Shown: positions 47,501-57,635, counted from the first letter of the stretch. The stretch: 64,000 nt of DNA from Desulfuromonas versatilis (GCF_019704135.1 NZ_AP024355.1:4409034-4473033), one strand, 5' to 3'. The notes: a model not told the origin generated them from the letters alone. Translations and numbers: made by a program.

Positions 47501-47801
47501 GGATCAGGGCAAAAAACCGGTCGCGGCCGAAAAAGGGGCTCCACCAGCCGCGCCGGGAAAGGACCTCGCTGACCAGCCAGACCATCAGGTAGGTCACCAG
47601 GCCCTCACCGAGCACCACCGCAGCCGCCCAGGGCTTGAGGATCAGCAGCGGCACCAGGTAGCCCGGGACGACCAGCCCGGAGAGCACCCAGCCGAGCCGG
47701 AGGTTGAAGAAGGTCACCACCAGAACCCCGAGCCAGACCGTGGTCACAACCGAGCTGGCGAGGCTGCCGATGGGGAATATGTTCAAAGGGAAAATGTCCA
47801 A
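44568..47801 (-). CDS. PgsC/CapC-like membrane protein, tandem-duplicated and fused to a periplasmic tail
   Basis: The start appears to be TTG at 47801 (DIFPLNIFPIGSLASS), 25 bases after the upstream stop. 1,077 residues; Bacillus PgsC has about 149. The first ~368 residues are about ten membrane helices in two related halves: GWVLSGLVVPGYLVPLLIL near residue 37 (compare PgsC with its SGLVVPGYL motif) and GWDFNGILIPSLLALQWY near 225. The tail (~370-1077) contains two copies of a ~100-residue domain, near 455 (RRGWGVYVLNL) and 750 (RFWGTYVLRL), related to the stand-alone amidohydrolase-like protein but lacking its His residues. Likely the membrane partner of the PgsB-like ligase. Confidence 0.8.
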   Translation of the reverse strand: MDIFPLNIFPIGSLASSVVTTVWLGVLVVTFFNLRLGWVLSGLVVPGYLVPLLILKPWAAAVVLGEGLVTYLMVWLVSEVLSRRGWWSPFFGRDRFFALILFSILVRILCDLVLLPMLGEALNRHFGLQFDYRYHLHSFGLIIVALIANQFWKPGLRRGLLPFATILGLTYVLVRFGLMEWTNFTISTLGYLYEDVAFSILASPKSYIILLTAAFIASRMNLYYGWDFNGILIPSLLALQWYQPLKILTSFAEAAVILVLAALVLRTPLYRRASVEGARKLRLFFNIGFVYKMALGYLLLWLAPEVKVTDYYGFGYLLPTLMAVRMHDKEIVLRLTRATLQTSLVAVAAASLAGFCLTLLPAFWGPRASSVSVAAPPLVKLENERLSEVLKGEKVALYQARSQPPVAPLPREIDLFSAGVDRLLAYGQGRDPAQLDEARRLLAGANYQIQEIEGRLLLRETEPRRGWGVYVLNLAAPGALTIEVPAPLAEWGSLEGAAGLFAALNARALAVAGPSRPAASGADALAASQGLFQAFHRQVGRENALQVRGYTAASIRALSGVRAGDDVVEPPEPQTGLWVKSELPPGLDLARLERLVGGYGIHWGEPPLVNPQRLVSRTGFAELLIDRKGMRRLRFAAAVPERDLRVTEQHQRIDGYLQDWLLGGKEKIAPRGSDAYLPPRPEELLYLDEEVLAPLLRLAVSGRDFKAWSEADREELRSLADAAAAMGYQLVQYHHLGTGQDYLILAEDEAAAPQRFWGTYVLRLGPAQGFAVQNPRPLYELNSFEYAVSLFEELQARALLVGGTHPRANFDGSSDLVQERNKQSLFSLFNQALLRISADQPLLAVQVRAFGFRPGQPQLPADVLLAPASGASQADLLAPLERKLWENLRLEELDVALVDGSAATAGYEVGGNLQYLQLAMARNKEFALLWLSPLARAGYRQQDENRWQAGQFSALGIPTREADLPRLLQQSRWAEGGGVPPELRRLLGAYLANQDIISLQRVARDWPSLRLERVIGLNSRQAFLLVHDAGGRILLVANLAPRNLERGFVLDKPEEAAATIASFIQTRAAWLEPGGGR

Positions 47802-47826
47802 ATCCGGCTATCCCGTATCCGACAGA

Positions 47827-50478
47827 TCAGATAAAACCCTGCAGGCGCAGGTCCACCCTGGTCCCCACGCCCACCTCGCTGCTGCCCTCCACCTGCCCGC
47901 CCCAGAGCCTCACCAGGCGGACCGCGCGGCGCAGCCGCTGGAACTCCTTGCCGCTCAGCGTTTCATCGCCGAACAGGCAGGCCCGGAAACGCTCCGCGGG
48001 CAGGCCGAACCCGGTGTTGACCAAGCTCAGCCGCTGGTAGTGCCCTTCGACGGCAAAACGGATGCGCAGCTCGCTGTTTTCGACGGCATCCCCGATCAGA
48101 AAGCCGAGGATTCCGTTCAGCACCTCCGCAAACTCCTCGGCGGGAACAAAGATGGGCAGCAGCGGGTCCGGCAGGTCGAAGCTGAAGCCGATGTTCCTGC
48201 GCTCGGCCGTCTCCCCCAGCCGCTTGGCAGCTTCTTGCAGGGCCCGGCGGACATCGACGGGAGAGTGGCGGACAATTTCCACATCCTCGCTGGTCTGGAG
48301 AACCTGCTGAACCTGCAGCAGGGAGGAACCGGCTTCCGTCACCGACAGGCGCAGAGCCTGCAGGGATCCTTCGCGCTCGGCCTGGTCCGTGGATTTTTCC
48401 AGCCTCCCCAGAGCTTCTTCGACCCCCAGCAGCTGCTCACCGAGGCGGTCGTGGACCCCCTTGATGAGCCCTTTTTTCACCTGCCAGATATTCGCCAGGT
48501 CGGTGACATCCACCAGCTCGGAAAGAATCCCCTGCAGGCTGAACGGGAAATTCTCTTCTCCCCCGGGCGATTCTTGGATTTTCAGTGGTCGGATTTTCAG
48601 CAGGAAGCGGCGCTGGGGGTGACCGGGCAGCTCGGCGGGCAGGGTCGCTTCACCGCTTTCCAGAATGATCCGCTCCAAAACCCGGCGGGTGCTCGCCGGA
48701 TCCTGGCCGGTTACCGCGACGGTAAAATCGAGGGCGGTCATTTCAAAGGGAGCGAGGCCGGCGGCTTCCATCAGTTCGGTCATCTCCCGGTTGACCTGCA
48801 GAACCCTCCCGAACAGATCGTAGAGGATCGTCGCCGTTTCCAGCCCCCGGAACAGATCCTCGAGCCGGTTCAGACGCCGCTCCAGCAGGGTGATGCCCTT
48901 TTTCAGTTCCAGGTAGGCCCGGTCGCCCCCCTCGAGCCTCAGGTAGCGGGAGAACAGGCTCTTTTCGGCCTTGCTGCGTTCCAGCCACTGCTGGCGGTGG
49001 TAGAGCAGTTCGCCGATCTGCTCGCCGAAGGCTTGAACCGCCTCGTCAAACAGGGGCAGAGCGCTCTTCTTGGCCGGCTCCACCCCAAAGGCCCAGAACC
49101 CCTGGACCTCGCCGGCGAAGGTCAGGGCCACCAGGTACTGCTCCTCGGCCACCGAGCCGGGGGCGAGAAAATCCCTCGGCAGCAGCAGGGGGCTCCCCTT
49201 GTCGATGGCGGAACTGTAAGGGTGCCGCTGGAAATCCCGGCGCTGTTCCCGGATGTCCTCCAGCGAACAGTGGATCGCCCGCACCTCCCGTACCCGGTGG
49301 TTGCCGGCGACCCGCTCGAGAAAGATCAGGCGGTTCAGGTCGAGGATCTGGTTGACCATGACCGCAACCTGGGACCAGTAGTCCTGGGACTGCAAGATGT
49401 TCGAAGGGAACACCCGCTGCTGCAGGGTCAGCGAAGTGCCGTAAAGGGCGTCGCGCAGGGCCGCGGTTTCCAGCTCGGACTTGCGGGTGAACAGCAGCAG
49501 GAACATCAGCCCCTGGATGGTGGCCGCCTCGGCCAGCGGCGGCCAGTACCGGGCGTAGCCGAGCAGCCCCCAGGCCAGGGCGCAGTAGGCGGCCAGGGCG
49601 GCCGCGGTGAACAGGGCGGCGAAGCGCACCCTGACGCCCTGGTAGACGAACAGGGCCAGCAGGGCGATGACCGCGATCCAGATCAGGCGGCCAGCCGCTC
49701 CGGTGGTGGCGATCGGTCCGGCGCCCAGCAGCGACTCCACCGCCAGCCCCTGGAAATGCAGCAGCGAAACGGTTTCAGCCGCGGGCTTGCCCGGGATGTG
49801 CAGAAACGGCCCGGTCGCCGGATCGGTCAAGCCGATCAGCACCACCCGGCCGCGCACCAGATCCGCGACCAGCCCCCCTTGCAGGGCCCGCTCCAGAGAG
49901 ACCCGCGGCAGCCTTTCCCCGCCGCCGTTGCAGTTGACCAGGAAGGGTTCGGCGGCCGGCCGGCCGGCCGCCAGGGCAACCAAGGACGGAACCTGTTCGG
50001 CGCCGACCCGATAGGCGCCCGGCTGCAGCCGGTGGACCCCGTGTCGGGAAGGAGGCTGGGCCACCAGGCCTACTTGCAGATTTCGCCCCTGTGCCGCTTC
50101 GGGCAACGGGGCCGGCTCCGCGGCCCCGCCGGCAGGCAGGGGCCGACCGAAGAGCAGCCCGGGCTTCGCCTCAAGACGCTGATAAAACTGCTCGGTGACC
50201 TTATCCGGGAAAAAGCTGAAGGCGATGCGGCTCGCCCCGAGCCCCTCGAGGTTCTCCACCAGGGCCAGCCAGGCCCCCTCTTCCAGTTGCTGGGAGGGGT
50301 GCCCCTCGATGAGCAGCACCCCCGGCCGGCCTCCGGCAGAGGGGGCCAGCCGCACCAGCTGGTCGTAGAGCAGCCCGTCGGGAAGGCGCAGCAGGCCGGC
50401 CAGGCTGAGCAGCCAGGTACCGGCAACGGCTGCGATCAGGGCGGCCAGGCCGAAAAGACGCGAGGCATTGACACCCAT
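47827..50478 (-). CDS. CHASE2-domain sensor with degenerate histidine-kinase module
   Basis: The ATG at 50478 (MGVNASRLFG) follows GGAGGG. 883 residues: membrane helix, CHASE2-type extracytoplasmic domain (~30-255, with GRVVLIGLTDPATG and a DGLLYDQLVRLAP start), three membrane helices (~262-330), GAF-like and PAS-like regions, then a kinase-like end. The G1 box is NTGFGLP instead of DxGxG and the N-box is unclear, while the G2-like SEVGVGTRVDL remains; the phospho-His is doubtful (GVHDRLGEQ). It may sense without kinase activity. First gene of the polymer operon; probably regulates it. Confidence 0.7.
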   Translation of the reverse strand: MGVNASRLFGLAALIAAVAGTWLLSLAGLLRLPDGLLYDQLVRLAPSAGGRPGVLLIEGHPSQQLEEGAWLALVENLEGLGASRIAFSFFPDKVTEQFYQRLEAKPGLLFGRPLPAGGAAEPAPLPEAAQGRNLQVGLVAQPPSRHGVHRLQPGAYRVGAEQVPSLVALAAGRPAAEPFLVNCNGGGERLPRVSLERALQGGLVADLVRGRVVLIGLTDPATGPFLHIPGKPAAETVSLLHFQGLAVESLLGAGPIATTGAAGRLIWIAVIALLALFVYQGVRVRFAALFTAAALAAYCALAWGLLGYARYWPPLAEAATIQGLMFLLLFTRKSELETAALRDALYGTSLTLQQRVFPSNILQSQDYWSQVAVMVNQILDLNRLIFLERVAGNHRVREVRAIHCSLEDIREQRRDFQRHPYSSAIDKGSPLLLPRDFLAPGSVAEEQYLVALTFAGEVQGFWAFGVEPAKKSALPLFDEAVQAFGEQIGELLYHRQQWLERSKAEKSLFSRYLRLEGGDRAYLELKKGITLLERRLNRLEDLFRGLETATILYDLFGRVLQVNREMTELMEAAGLAPFEMTALDFTVAVTGQDPASTRRVLERIILESGEATLPAELPGHPQRRFLLKIRPLKIQESPGGEENFPFSLQGILSELVDVTDLANIWQVKKGLIKGVHDRLGEQLLGVEEALGRLEKSTDQAEREGSLQALRLSVTEAGSSLLQVQQVLQTSEDVEIVRHSPVDVRRALQEAAKRLGETAERRNIGFSFDLPDPLLPIFVPAEEFAEVLNGILGFLIGDAVENSELRIRFAVEGHYQRLSLVNTGFGLPAERFRACLFGDETLSGKEFQRLRRAVRLVRLWGGQVEGSSEVGVGTRVDLRLQGFI

Positions 50479-50548
50479 GGTTTTCCCTCCAGAAAAAATG
50501 GCATCCCGTCCGCAGCCAGGCTCGCCGCTGCGCACAGGATCAAAGAAT

Positions 50549-51319
50549 TCAGCGGCCGGGAGCTAATACGAAACGACGCTCGCTCTGCCGCTCGCCCCCC
50601 GGTCCGAAGGTGCTTTCGGCAAAAGTCAGGGTCCGGTCCCGGGCCAGCAGCAGCACGGTGGAAGAGCGGGTTCCGTAATCCGGGCTGACGATGAACCGTG
50701 AGGCCAGCACCCGCTCCCAGTCAAGGCCGACGCCGGTATCGGGCAGCTGGTGATCGGGGGGGAGGGAGCGGTCGGAGAGCACCTTCTGCAGGGGCTCCAC
50801 CCGGGCCGGGGCCGCCGCCTCCAGGACCCTTTCCAGGGCGGCCTTGCCGCTGGCGACCTTGGGCCACGGGGTGTCGAGCAGGTGGTTGCTCAACCCGTAG
50901 CAGCCGGCTTCAAGCTTGCGGAGCTGCCCCTGGCGGTTGGAGTAATACCAGAGATCCGCCCCGTCTCCCGCCAGCAGGTTGAAGCCCTTGTAACGATCGG
51001 CCTCGGCGGCCACCTTTTCGAGATAGGCCCGGGGGGATTGGCTGCCGAGCAGGAACTCGCTGGTCAGCAGGCCCCGCGAGCGCCGCTTCTCACCCCATTC
51101 GGCAGGGTCACGGTAGTTGGTCACCGCAGCCAGGCGCCCGGTCCGGGAGATCCCCAGCCAGGTCCCGCCTTCGACCAGGTCCCGACCAGCCAGCAGATCC
51201 GGTCTTTCTTCCCAGAAGCCGGCCGGCGCGGTGGCTCGCCGGTAAAATTCATCGCGGTTGGCGGCCAGCACCAGCGGGTAGTCGGGGTGGCCGTTGAGGG
51301 CGAACAGTATCAGGCACAT
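50549..51319 (-). CDS. NRDE (TANGO2) family protein
   Basis: A 256-residue protein starting MCLILFALNGHPDYPLVLAANRDE, the family's N-terminal Cys followed by the NRDE motif, then AGRDLVEGGTWLGIS and AAVTNYRDP. The N-terminal Cys suggests an Ntn-hydrolase-like fold. Function in bacteria unknown. It lies 70 bases upstream of the CHASE2 gene on the same strand and could share its transcript. Confidence 0.88.
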   Translation of the reverse strand: MCLILFALNGHPDYPLVLAANRDEFYRRATAPAGFWEERPDLLAGRDLVEGGTWLGISRTGRLAAVTNYRDPAEWGEKRRSRGLLTSEFLLGSQSPRAYLEKVAAEADRYKGFNLLAGDGADLWYYSNRQGQLRKLEAGCYGLSNHLLDTPWPKVASGKAALERVLEAAAPARVEPLQKVLSDRSLPPDHQLPDTGVGLDWERVLASRFIVSPDYGTRSSTVLLLARDRTLTFAESTFGPGGERQSERRFVLAPGR

Positions 51320-51326
51320 AAGGATA

Positions 51327-51368
51327 CCAGGAGTCAGGCGTCAGGCGTCAGGCGTCAGGAGTCAGGAG
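51327..51368. repeat. intergenic 7-bp-period repeat
   Basis: Six exact-register units, CCAGGAG, then TCAGGCG three times, then TCAGGAG twice, between the methyltransferase stop and the NRDE start. Confidence 0.9.
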
Positions 51369-51373
51369 CAAAT

Positions 51374-51955
51374 CTAACTCCGCTCTCCGCGGGGGCGGCG
51401 GGCGACGATGCCGGCCAGACTCCCCCCCTTGCTCGAGGGCTCGAGCCCCTCTTCGTGCAGCAGGATCTCCCAGCCCGCAAAGAGTTGCAGCAGCTCCCCC
51501 GGCTCCAGGACATAATCAGGGTTGCCGGGGCCGCCCGGGAAGGGCCCGGCCTTGCTGAAGGTGCGCACCACCGCCACTCCGCCGGGGCGCAGGGCCTGGC
51601 GGATGGCCGGGAAAAGGCCGCGCTGCAGATAGAAAAAATCCAGCACCACAGCATAGCGGGCACTGCCGAGTCGGGGTTCGGCCTCCAGGTCGACCTGGCG
51701 CACCCGGATGGGCAGGGAGCGCCGGGCGGCCTCTTCGCGAAGCCGCTCCAGGCCGGTTGCGGAGAGATCCAGCGCCGTCACCTGGTAGCCGCGCTCGGCC
51801 AGCAGCAGCGCATTGCGTCCCTGGCCACAGGCCAAATCGAGCACGGCCCCCCGGGGCAGCAGGGGCAAGACCCGCAGCAGCCAGGGATCGGGGGCCAGGG
51901 GGCGGTCTGCGGCCTCCCGCCATTTTTCGTTCCAATCCTGCGGCGTTTTTCTCAT
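51374..51955 (-). CDS. class I SAM-dependent methyltransferase
   Basis: A 193-residue TehB/UbiE-like methyltransferase: AVLDLACGQGRNALLLAERG (motif I), VTALDLSATGLERL (motif II), YAVVLDFFYLQRGLFPAIRQALRPGG (motifs III-IV). Substrate unknown; thiopurine/tellurite-type small-molecule methylation is possible. Confidence 0.85.
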   Translation of the reverse strand: MRKTPQDWNEKWREAADRPLAPDPWLLRVLPLLPRGAVLDLACGQGRNALLLAERGYQVTALDLSATGLERLREEAARRSLPIRVRQVDLEAEPRLGSARYAVVLDFFYLQRGLFPAIRQALRPGGVAVVRTFSKAGPFPGGPGNPDYVLEPGELLQLFAGWEILLHEEGLEPSSKGGSLAGIVARRPRGERS

Positions 51956-52020
51956 CCTGATAATTCTGGCAATTTCGGCTGGAATATCAAGCCCTATCGG
52001 GACAACTCCGGTTATTTTCC

Positions 52021-52064
52021 AGCAACGACAAGGGGCGCCCCTGGAGGCGCCCCTTGTCGTTGCT
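52021..52064 (-). terminator. strong hairpin after pckA
   Basis: A perfect 19-bp stem, AGCAACGACAAGGGGCGCC with its complement, around a 6-base loop. T-tracts are short on both strands, but it lies about 27 bases past the pckA stop and is likely its terminator. Confidence 0.75.
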
Positions 52065-52090
52065 GCGGAAAAGATGCTGACGGATGCCGC

Positions 52091-53665
<1,575 letters not shown>

Positions 53666-54079
53666 CACGTTACCCCTTTTTCTACTTGGTAGTCTGGTCT
53701 CCCCCAAGGGGGGGTGCCTTAAGCCCCCAACCTTTTAACAAATTTATTGCAAATAAAAAAGAAAAATATAACTAAAATCCGCATTTAACCCCCAACCCCG
53801 GGCAGACCGGCCCCGGCAGGCGGAAAATGTCCGCTTTTTTCTGCCTCCATCTCCCCGAAAAAGCGCGCTTTCTCCTTTGATTGCAACAGGAGTTTATTGT
53901 ATAGTTGGAACCTTAAATTTTCTGAACCGACCCCCGTAAGGTGGGGATGCAGCGCAACAAAGCGGCCGCCCCTGCATATTTGCCGTTCCCCTCCCGGGGC
54001 GGCCCGGGCCGGGCGAGACAGAACCATTCAAACCGCTGTTCCGCGACACTCCACCACTTCCATCAGGAGGCTACCGAGC
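53666..54079. other. divergent regulatory gap between the two PEPCK genes
   Basis: 414 bases, AT-rich in the middle. A + strand promoter is at 53877-53905. The pckA leader carries a G/C-run hairpin around 53710-53726 (GGGGGGTGCC.../...GCCCCC). The pckA promoter is probably in the AT-rich part near 53750-53790, but I cannot place its boxes. Confidence 0.5.
53877..53905 (+). promoter_or_regulatory. putative sigma70 promoter of pckG
   Basis: TTGATT (53877-53882) and TATAGT (53900-53905) are separated by exactly 17 bases, about 175 bases upstream of the pckG start. Confidence 0.5.
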
Positions 54080-55933
54080 ATGAGTTACGAGGTCCCCAAA
54101 AACGACAAACTGCTGAAATGGGTCGAGGAGATGGCGACCCTTTGCCAACCGGAGAAAATCCACTGGTGCGACGGCTCCCAGCAGGAGTACGACGAGCTCT
54201 GCGCGCTGCTGGTAAAGAGCGGGACTTTCCGCAAGCTCAACCCGGAAAAGCGGCCCAACAGCTACCTGGCCTGGTCGGACCCCATCGACGTGGCCCGGGT
54301 GGAGGACCGCACCTTCATCTGCAGCATCTCCAAGAACGACGCCGGCCCGACCAACAACTGGATGCACCCCAAGGAGATGAAGACCAAGCTCAAGGGGCTG
54401 TTCAAGGGGTGCATGAAGGGGCGCACCATGTACGTCATCCCCTTCAGCATGGGGCCGCTCGGCTCGCCCATCGCCAAGATCGGCGTGGAGATCTCCGACT
54501 CGCCCTACGTGGTCATCAACATGCGGATCATGGCCCGCATGGGCAAGGCGGTGCTCGACGTGCTCGGCAGCGGCGAGTTCATCCCCTGCATGCACTCGGT
54601 GGGCGCGCCGCTGGAGCCGGGACAGCAGGACAGCCCCTGGCCCTGCAACAAGGAAAAATACATCGTCCACTTTCCCGAGGAGCGCTCCATCTGGTCCTTC
54701 GGCTCGGGCTACGGCGGCAACGCCCTGCTCGGCAAGAAGTGCCTGGCGCTGCGCATCGCCTCCAAGATCGGCAAGGACGAGGGGTGGCTGGCCGAGCACA
54801 TGCTGATCCTCGGCGTGGAGTCGCCCGAGGGGGAGAAGACCTACGTCGGTGCCGCCTTCCCCAGCGCCTGCGGCAAGACCAACTTCGCCATGCTCATCCC
54901 GCCCAAGAGCTTCCAGAGCAAAGGGTGGAAGGTGACCACCATCGGCGACGACATCGCCTGGATCAAGCCGGCCGCCGACGGCAAGATCTACGCCATCAAC
55001 CCCGAGTACGGCTACTTCGGCGTCGCCCCCGGCACCAACGCCAAGACCAACCCCAACGCCATGGCCTCCTGCGCCGCCAACACCATCTTCACCAACGTGG
55101 CCCTGACCCCCGACGGCGACGTCTGGTGGGAAGGGATGACCGACGAGCCGCCGGCCAAGCTGACCGACTGGCAGGGCCAGGAGTGGACCCCGGGCTGCGG
55201 CCGCCCCGCCGCCCACCCCAACGCCCGCTTCACCTCGCCGGCCTCCCAGTGCCCCTCCATCGACCCGGACTGGGAAAACCCCAAAGGGGTGCCGATTTCC
55301 GCCTTCATCTTCGGCGGCCGACGCAAGAACACCATCCCCCTGGTCTATCAGTCCTTCAACTGGAGCTACGGGGTGTATCTCGCCGCCACCATGGGCTCGG
55401 AGACCACCGCCGCGGCGGTGGGCGCCACCGGCAACGTGCGCCGCGACCCCTTCGCCATGCTCCCCTTCTGCGGCTACCACATGGCCGACTACTTCAGCCA
55501 CTGGCTGCAGTTCGGCCGCACCATCGCCCGGCCGCCGCGCATCTTCAGCGTCAACTGGTTCCAGAAGGATGAGGACGGCAAGTTCGTCTGGCCGGGCTAC
55601 GGGGAGAACATGCGGGTGCTCAAGTGGATCGTCGAGCGCGTCACCGGCCGCACTGGGGCGGTGGAAAGCCCCTTGGGCTGGATGCCCCGCTACCAGGACA
55701 TCGACTGGGAGGGGCTGGACATCAGCCGCGAGAAATTCCACGAAATCATGGCGGTCGACCGCGCCCAGTGGAAGGACGAACTGGTGGCCCACGACGAGCT
55801 GTTCATCAAGCTCTTCGACCGCATGCCCAAGGAGTTTCTGCACATCCGCGAACTGATCACCTCGAGCCTCTGGCGCTCCCCCGAGCACTGGGAGCAGATC
55901 GGCGACGTGCACCCGGAAGGGTGGAACGAGTAA
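54080..55933 (+). CDS. pckG: phosphoenolpyruvate carboxykinase (GTP)
   Basis: The ATG at 54080 ([10 protein letters not shown]) follows AGGAGG; the longer open frame upstream is not coding. 617 residues. GTP-type features: the P-loop in [16 protein letters not shown] near 262-277, [22 protein letters not shown], and [20 protein letters not shown]. It makes PEP from oxaloacetate with GTP in gluconeogenesis. A hairpin terminator follows. Confidence 0.96.
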   Translation: MSYEVPKNDKLLKWVEEMATLCQPEKIHWCDGSQQEYDELCALLVKSGTFRKLNPEKRPNSYLAWSDPIDVARVEDRTFICSISKNDAGPTNNWMHPKEMKTKLKGLFKGCMKGRTMYVIPFSMGPLGSPIAKIGVEISDSPYVVINMRIMARMGKAVLDVLGSGEFIPCMHSVGAPLEPGQQDSPWPCNKEKYIVHFPEERSIWSFGSGYGGNALLGKKCLALRIASKIGKDEGWLAEHMLILGVESPEGEKTYVGAAFPSACGKTNFAMLIPPKSFQSKGWKVTTIGDDIAWIKPAADGKIYAINPEYGYFGVAPGTNAKTNPNAMASCAANTIFTNVALTPDGDVWWEGMTDEPPAKLTDWQGQEWTPGCGRPAAHPNARFTSPASQCPSIDPDWENPKGVPISAFIFGGRRKNTIPLVYQSFNWSYGVYLAATMGSETTAAAVGATGNVRRDPFAMLPFCGYHMADYFSHWLQFGRTIARPPRIFSVNWFQKDEDGKFVWPGYGENMRVLKWIVERVTGRTGAVESPLGWMPRYQDIDWEGLDISREKFHEIMAVDRAQWKDELVAHDELFIKLFDRMPKEFLHIRELITSSLWRSPEHWEQIGDVHPEGWNE

Positions 55934-55960
55934 GAGATTCTGTGCGCACCTGAAAAACAC

Positions 55961-55992
55961 AACGGGGCGGCTCCGCAAGGGGCCGCCCCGTT
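55961..55992. terminator. bidirectional terminator hairpin
   Basis: AACGGGGCGGC pairs with GCCGCCCCGTT around a 10-base loop; short A/T runs flank both sides. It lies between the convergent pckG and cytochrome c genes. Confidence 0.75.
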
Positions 55993-56004
55993 GTCGCTTT
56001 AAAA

Positions 56005-56409
56005 TCACCCCCCGGCGCGGCTGCGCAGGTAGGCCACCAGCTGCCAGATCTGCTCGTCGCTGAAATGGGGGCCCCAGGCCGGCATCACCGACCCGCGGGA
56101 GAGGTAGGGCTCGACGGTCTTGCCGTGGCTGATGCGCCAGAACAGGAAGGCGGGATCGACGCTGCGGTATTTCCGGTCGTGGAAATCCGGGGCGGGGGGC
56201 TGGAAGAAATCGGCCCGGGGGCTGCGCCCCTCCCCCGGCCGGCCGTGGCAGGAGGCGCATTTGGCGGCGAACAGCGCGGCGCCAGCGGCGCGGCCGGCGG
56301 AACTCTCCAGAAGGCCCTCCGGGGGCTGCCGCGATGGGTAGGGCGGGGCCGATTCCCGGCAGCCGACCATGGCCGAGACCAGCAGAAGAACCAGGGCGGC
56401 TCGCGTCAT
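56005..56409 (-). CDS. mono-heme c-type cytochrome lipoprotein
   Basis: The ATG at 56409 follows AGGAG. A signal with lipobox (VSAMVGC, C17) is followed by one heme motif, CASCH at 51-55, with a likely Met ligand in SVMPAWGPHFSDEQ. 134 residues, class I cytochrome c fold. Periplasmic and lipid-anchored. It follows the hydrogenase genes on the same strand and may take electrons from their cytochrome b. Confidence 0.85.
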   Translation of the reverse strand: MTRAALVLLLVSAMVGCRESAPPYPSRQPPEGLLESSAGRAAGAALFAAKCASCHGRPGEGRSPRADFFQPPAPDFHDRKYRSVDPAFLFWRISHGKTVEPYLSRGSVMPAWGPHFSDEQIWQLVAYLRSRAGG

Positions 56410-56499
56410 GACTGGGCTCCTGGTTGCCGTTCGCATGCCAATCCCCAACCCCAAAGGGGCCATCTGTGGACGGCCCCCCGGCACTTGCAACAAATCTGT

Positions 56500-56982
56500 T
56501 CAGGCCGCCTTCTGCTCGGCCGGCACTCCCCAGCGCTCGAGCTCATCGAGAACCCCCTGCCGCACTTCGGCCAGGGCGCCCTGCACCGGCGGGGTCAACT
56601 GCAGCGCCATCTCCACCGAGCCGACCTGCACTCCCCAGACCACCAGCTCGCCGGGCAGGTGCCCCTGCAGCTCGGCCACCGCCAGCAGGTCCTGAACCCC
56701 CATCTGGTGGACCGAGAGCTTGCTGGCGAAGGCCCGCGGCACCTCCTCCCCCTCGAGGCGGAAAATCGTTCCGGGCACGGCGCCCATCTCCAGGGCATCG
56801 ACGATCAGCAGCCTGTCCACGCCCTCCAGATAAGGGAGCAGGTCGAGGCCGAGGGTTCCGCCGTCCAGAACGGCGACATTGGCGGGGAACTCGTAACCGG
56901 CCACCAGCTCCGCCGCCACCCGGCAGCCGAAGGCGTCGTCGTTCATCAGGGCGTTGCCGAGCCCCAGGATCAATACCCGCAT
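56500..56982 (-). CDS. [NiFe] hydrogenase maturation endopeptidase
   Basis: 160 residues (MRVLILGLGNALMNDDAFGCRV). Metal-site acids in NDDAFG and IVDALEMG and the His in SVHQMGVQDLLA match the HyaD/HycI protease family. It cuts the C-terminal peptide of the large subunit after nickel insertion. Its ATG overlaps the cytochrome b stop by one base. Expected target: the 15-residue tail of the large subunit in this operon. Confidence 0.92.
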   Translation of the reverse strand: MRVLILGLGNALMNDDAFGCRVAAELVAGYEFPANVAVLDGGTLGLDLLPYLEGVDRLLIVDALEMGAVPGTIFRLEGEEVPRAFASKLSVHQMGVQDLLAVAELQGHLPGELVVWGVQVGSVEMALQLTPPVQGALAEVRQGVLDELERWGVPAEQKAA

Positions 56983-57635
56983 CACAGCTCCTTGGGATCG
57001 ATGAACTTGTAGCCGCCGAAGATGCTGCCCATGGTGCCGTTCTGCTCCTTCACGTCCATCAGCCAACCGCTGTAGACATGGTGGATGGCGAAGCCGATCA
57101 GCAGCCACATGATCATGTGGTGGGTCAAGCGCAGCCACTGGCTGCCGAAGACCGGCAGCATCCAGCCCAGGACGCTGTCCCAGCCGCTGCCCGGGGCATA
57201 CTGACCGTAGAGGGCGAAGCCGGTGAGAATCTGCAGCACGAACAGCAGGAACACTGCCGAATAGGCCATTGCCGCGAGGGCGTTGTGGCCAATCACGTGG
57301 GGCACCCTGGCGCGCAGAAAGGTGTAGTAGTTGAAAGTGCCGATGATGTACTTCCACCCTCCCCGAGAAGCCCAGGGGAAGAAGGTCCTCCACGAGGCGT
57401 AGCGGTTGCCGAGAAACGCCCAGAGGATGCGGGTAAGCACCGAGGCGGTGAACAGGTAGGCGAAAAAGAAATGGATCGCCCGGTTCCAACCCATCAGGTA
57501 CTGGGAGGTGGAATTGGCCGTGTAAAAGGGATCGCCGATATAGTAGCCGGTCACCGAAAGCACCAGGATGCAGATCGCGTTGAGCCAGTGGGTGATGCGC
57601 ACCGGCCATTCCCAGACGTAGGTTTTTTGCAGCAT
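56982..57635 (-). CDS. Ni/Fe-hydrogenase b-type cytochrome subunit
   Basis: 217 residues, four or five membrane helices with heme-ligand His in RITHWLNAICI, RAIHFFFAYLF, GHNALAAMAY and LRLTHHMIMWLLIGFAIHHVYSG, as in HyaC/HupC. It moves electrons from the periplasmic hydrogenase into the membrane quinone pool. The ribosome binding site AAGGAGGTCAGC is strong. An inverted heptad repeat separates it from the large subunit gene. Confidence 0.94.
   Translation of the reverse strand: MLQKTYVWEWPVRITHWLNAICILVLSVTGYYIGDPFYTANSTSQYLMGWNRAIHFFFAYLFTASVLTRILWAFLGNRYASWRTFFPWASRGGWKYIIGTFNYYTFLRARVPHVIGHNALAAMAYSAVFLLFVLQILTGFALYGQYAPGSGWDSVLGWMLPVFGSQWLRLTHHMIMWLLIGFAIHHVYSGWLMDVKEQNGTMGSIFGGYKFIDPKEL

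Noticed and set aside
31257-50478. A PgsA/CapA metallophosphatase-like gene expected with PgsB and PgsC
   Set aside because: I looked for one among the six proteins and saw no such motif; the role may be filled by the amidohydrolase-like and outer-membrane proteins.
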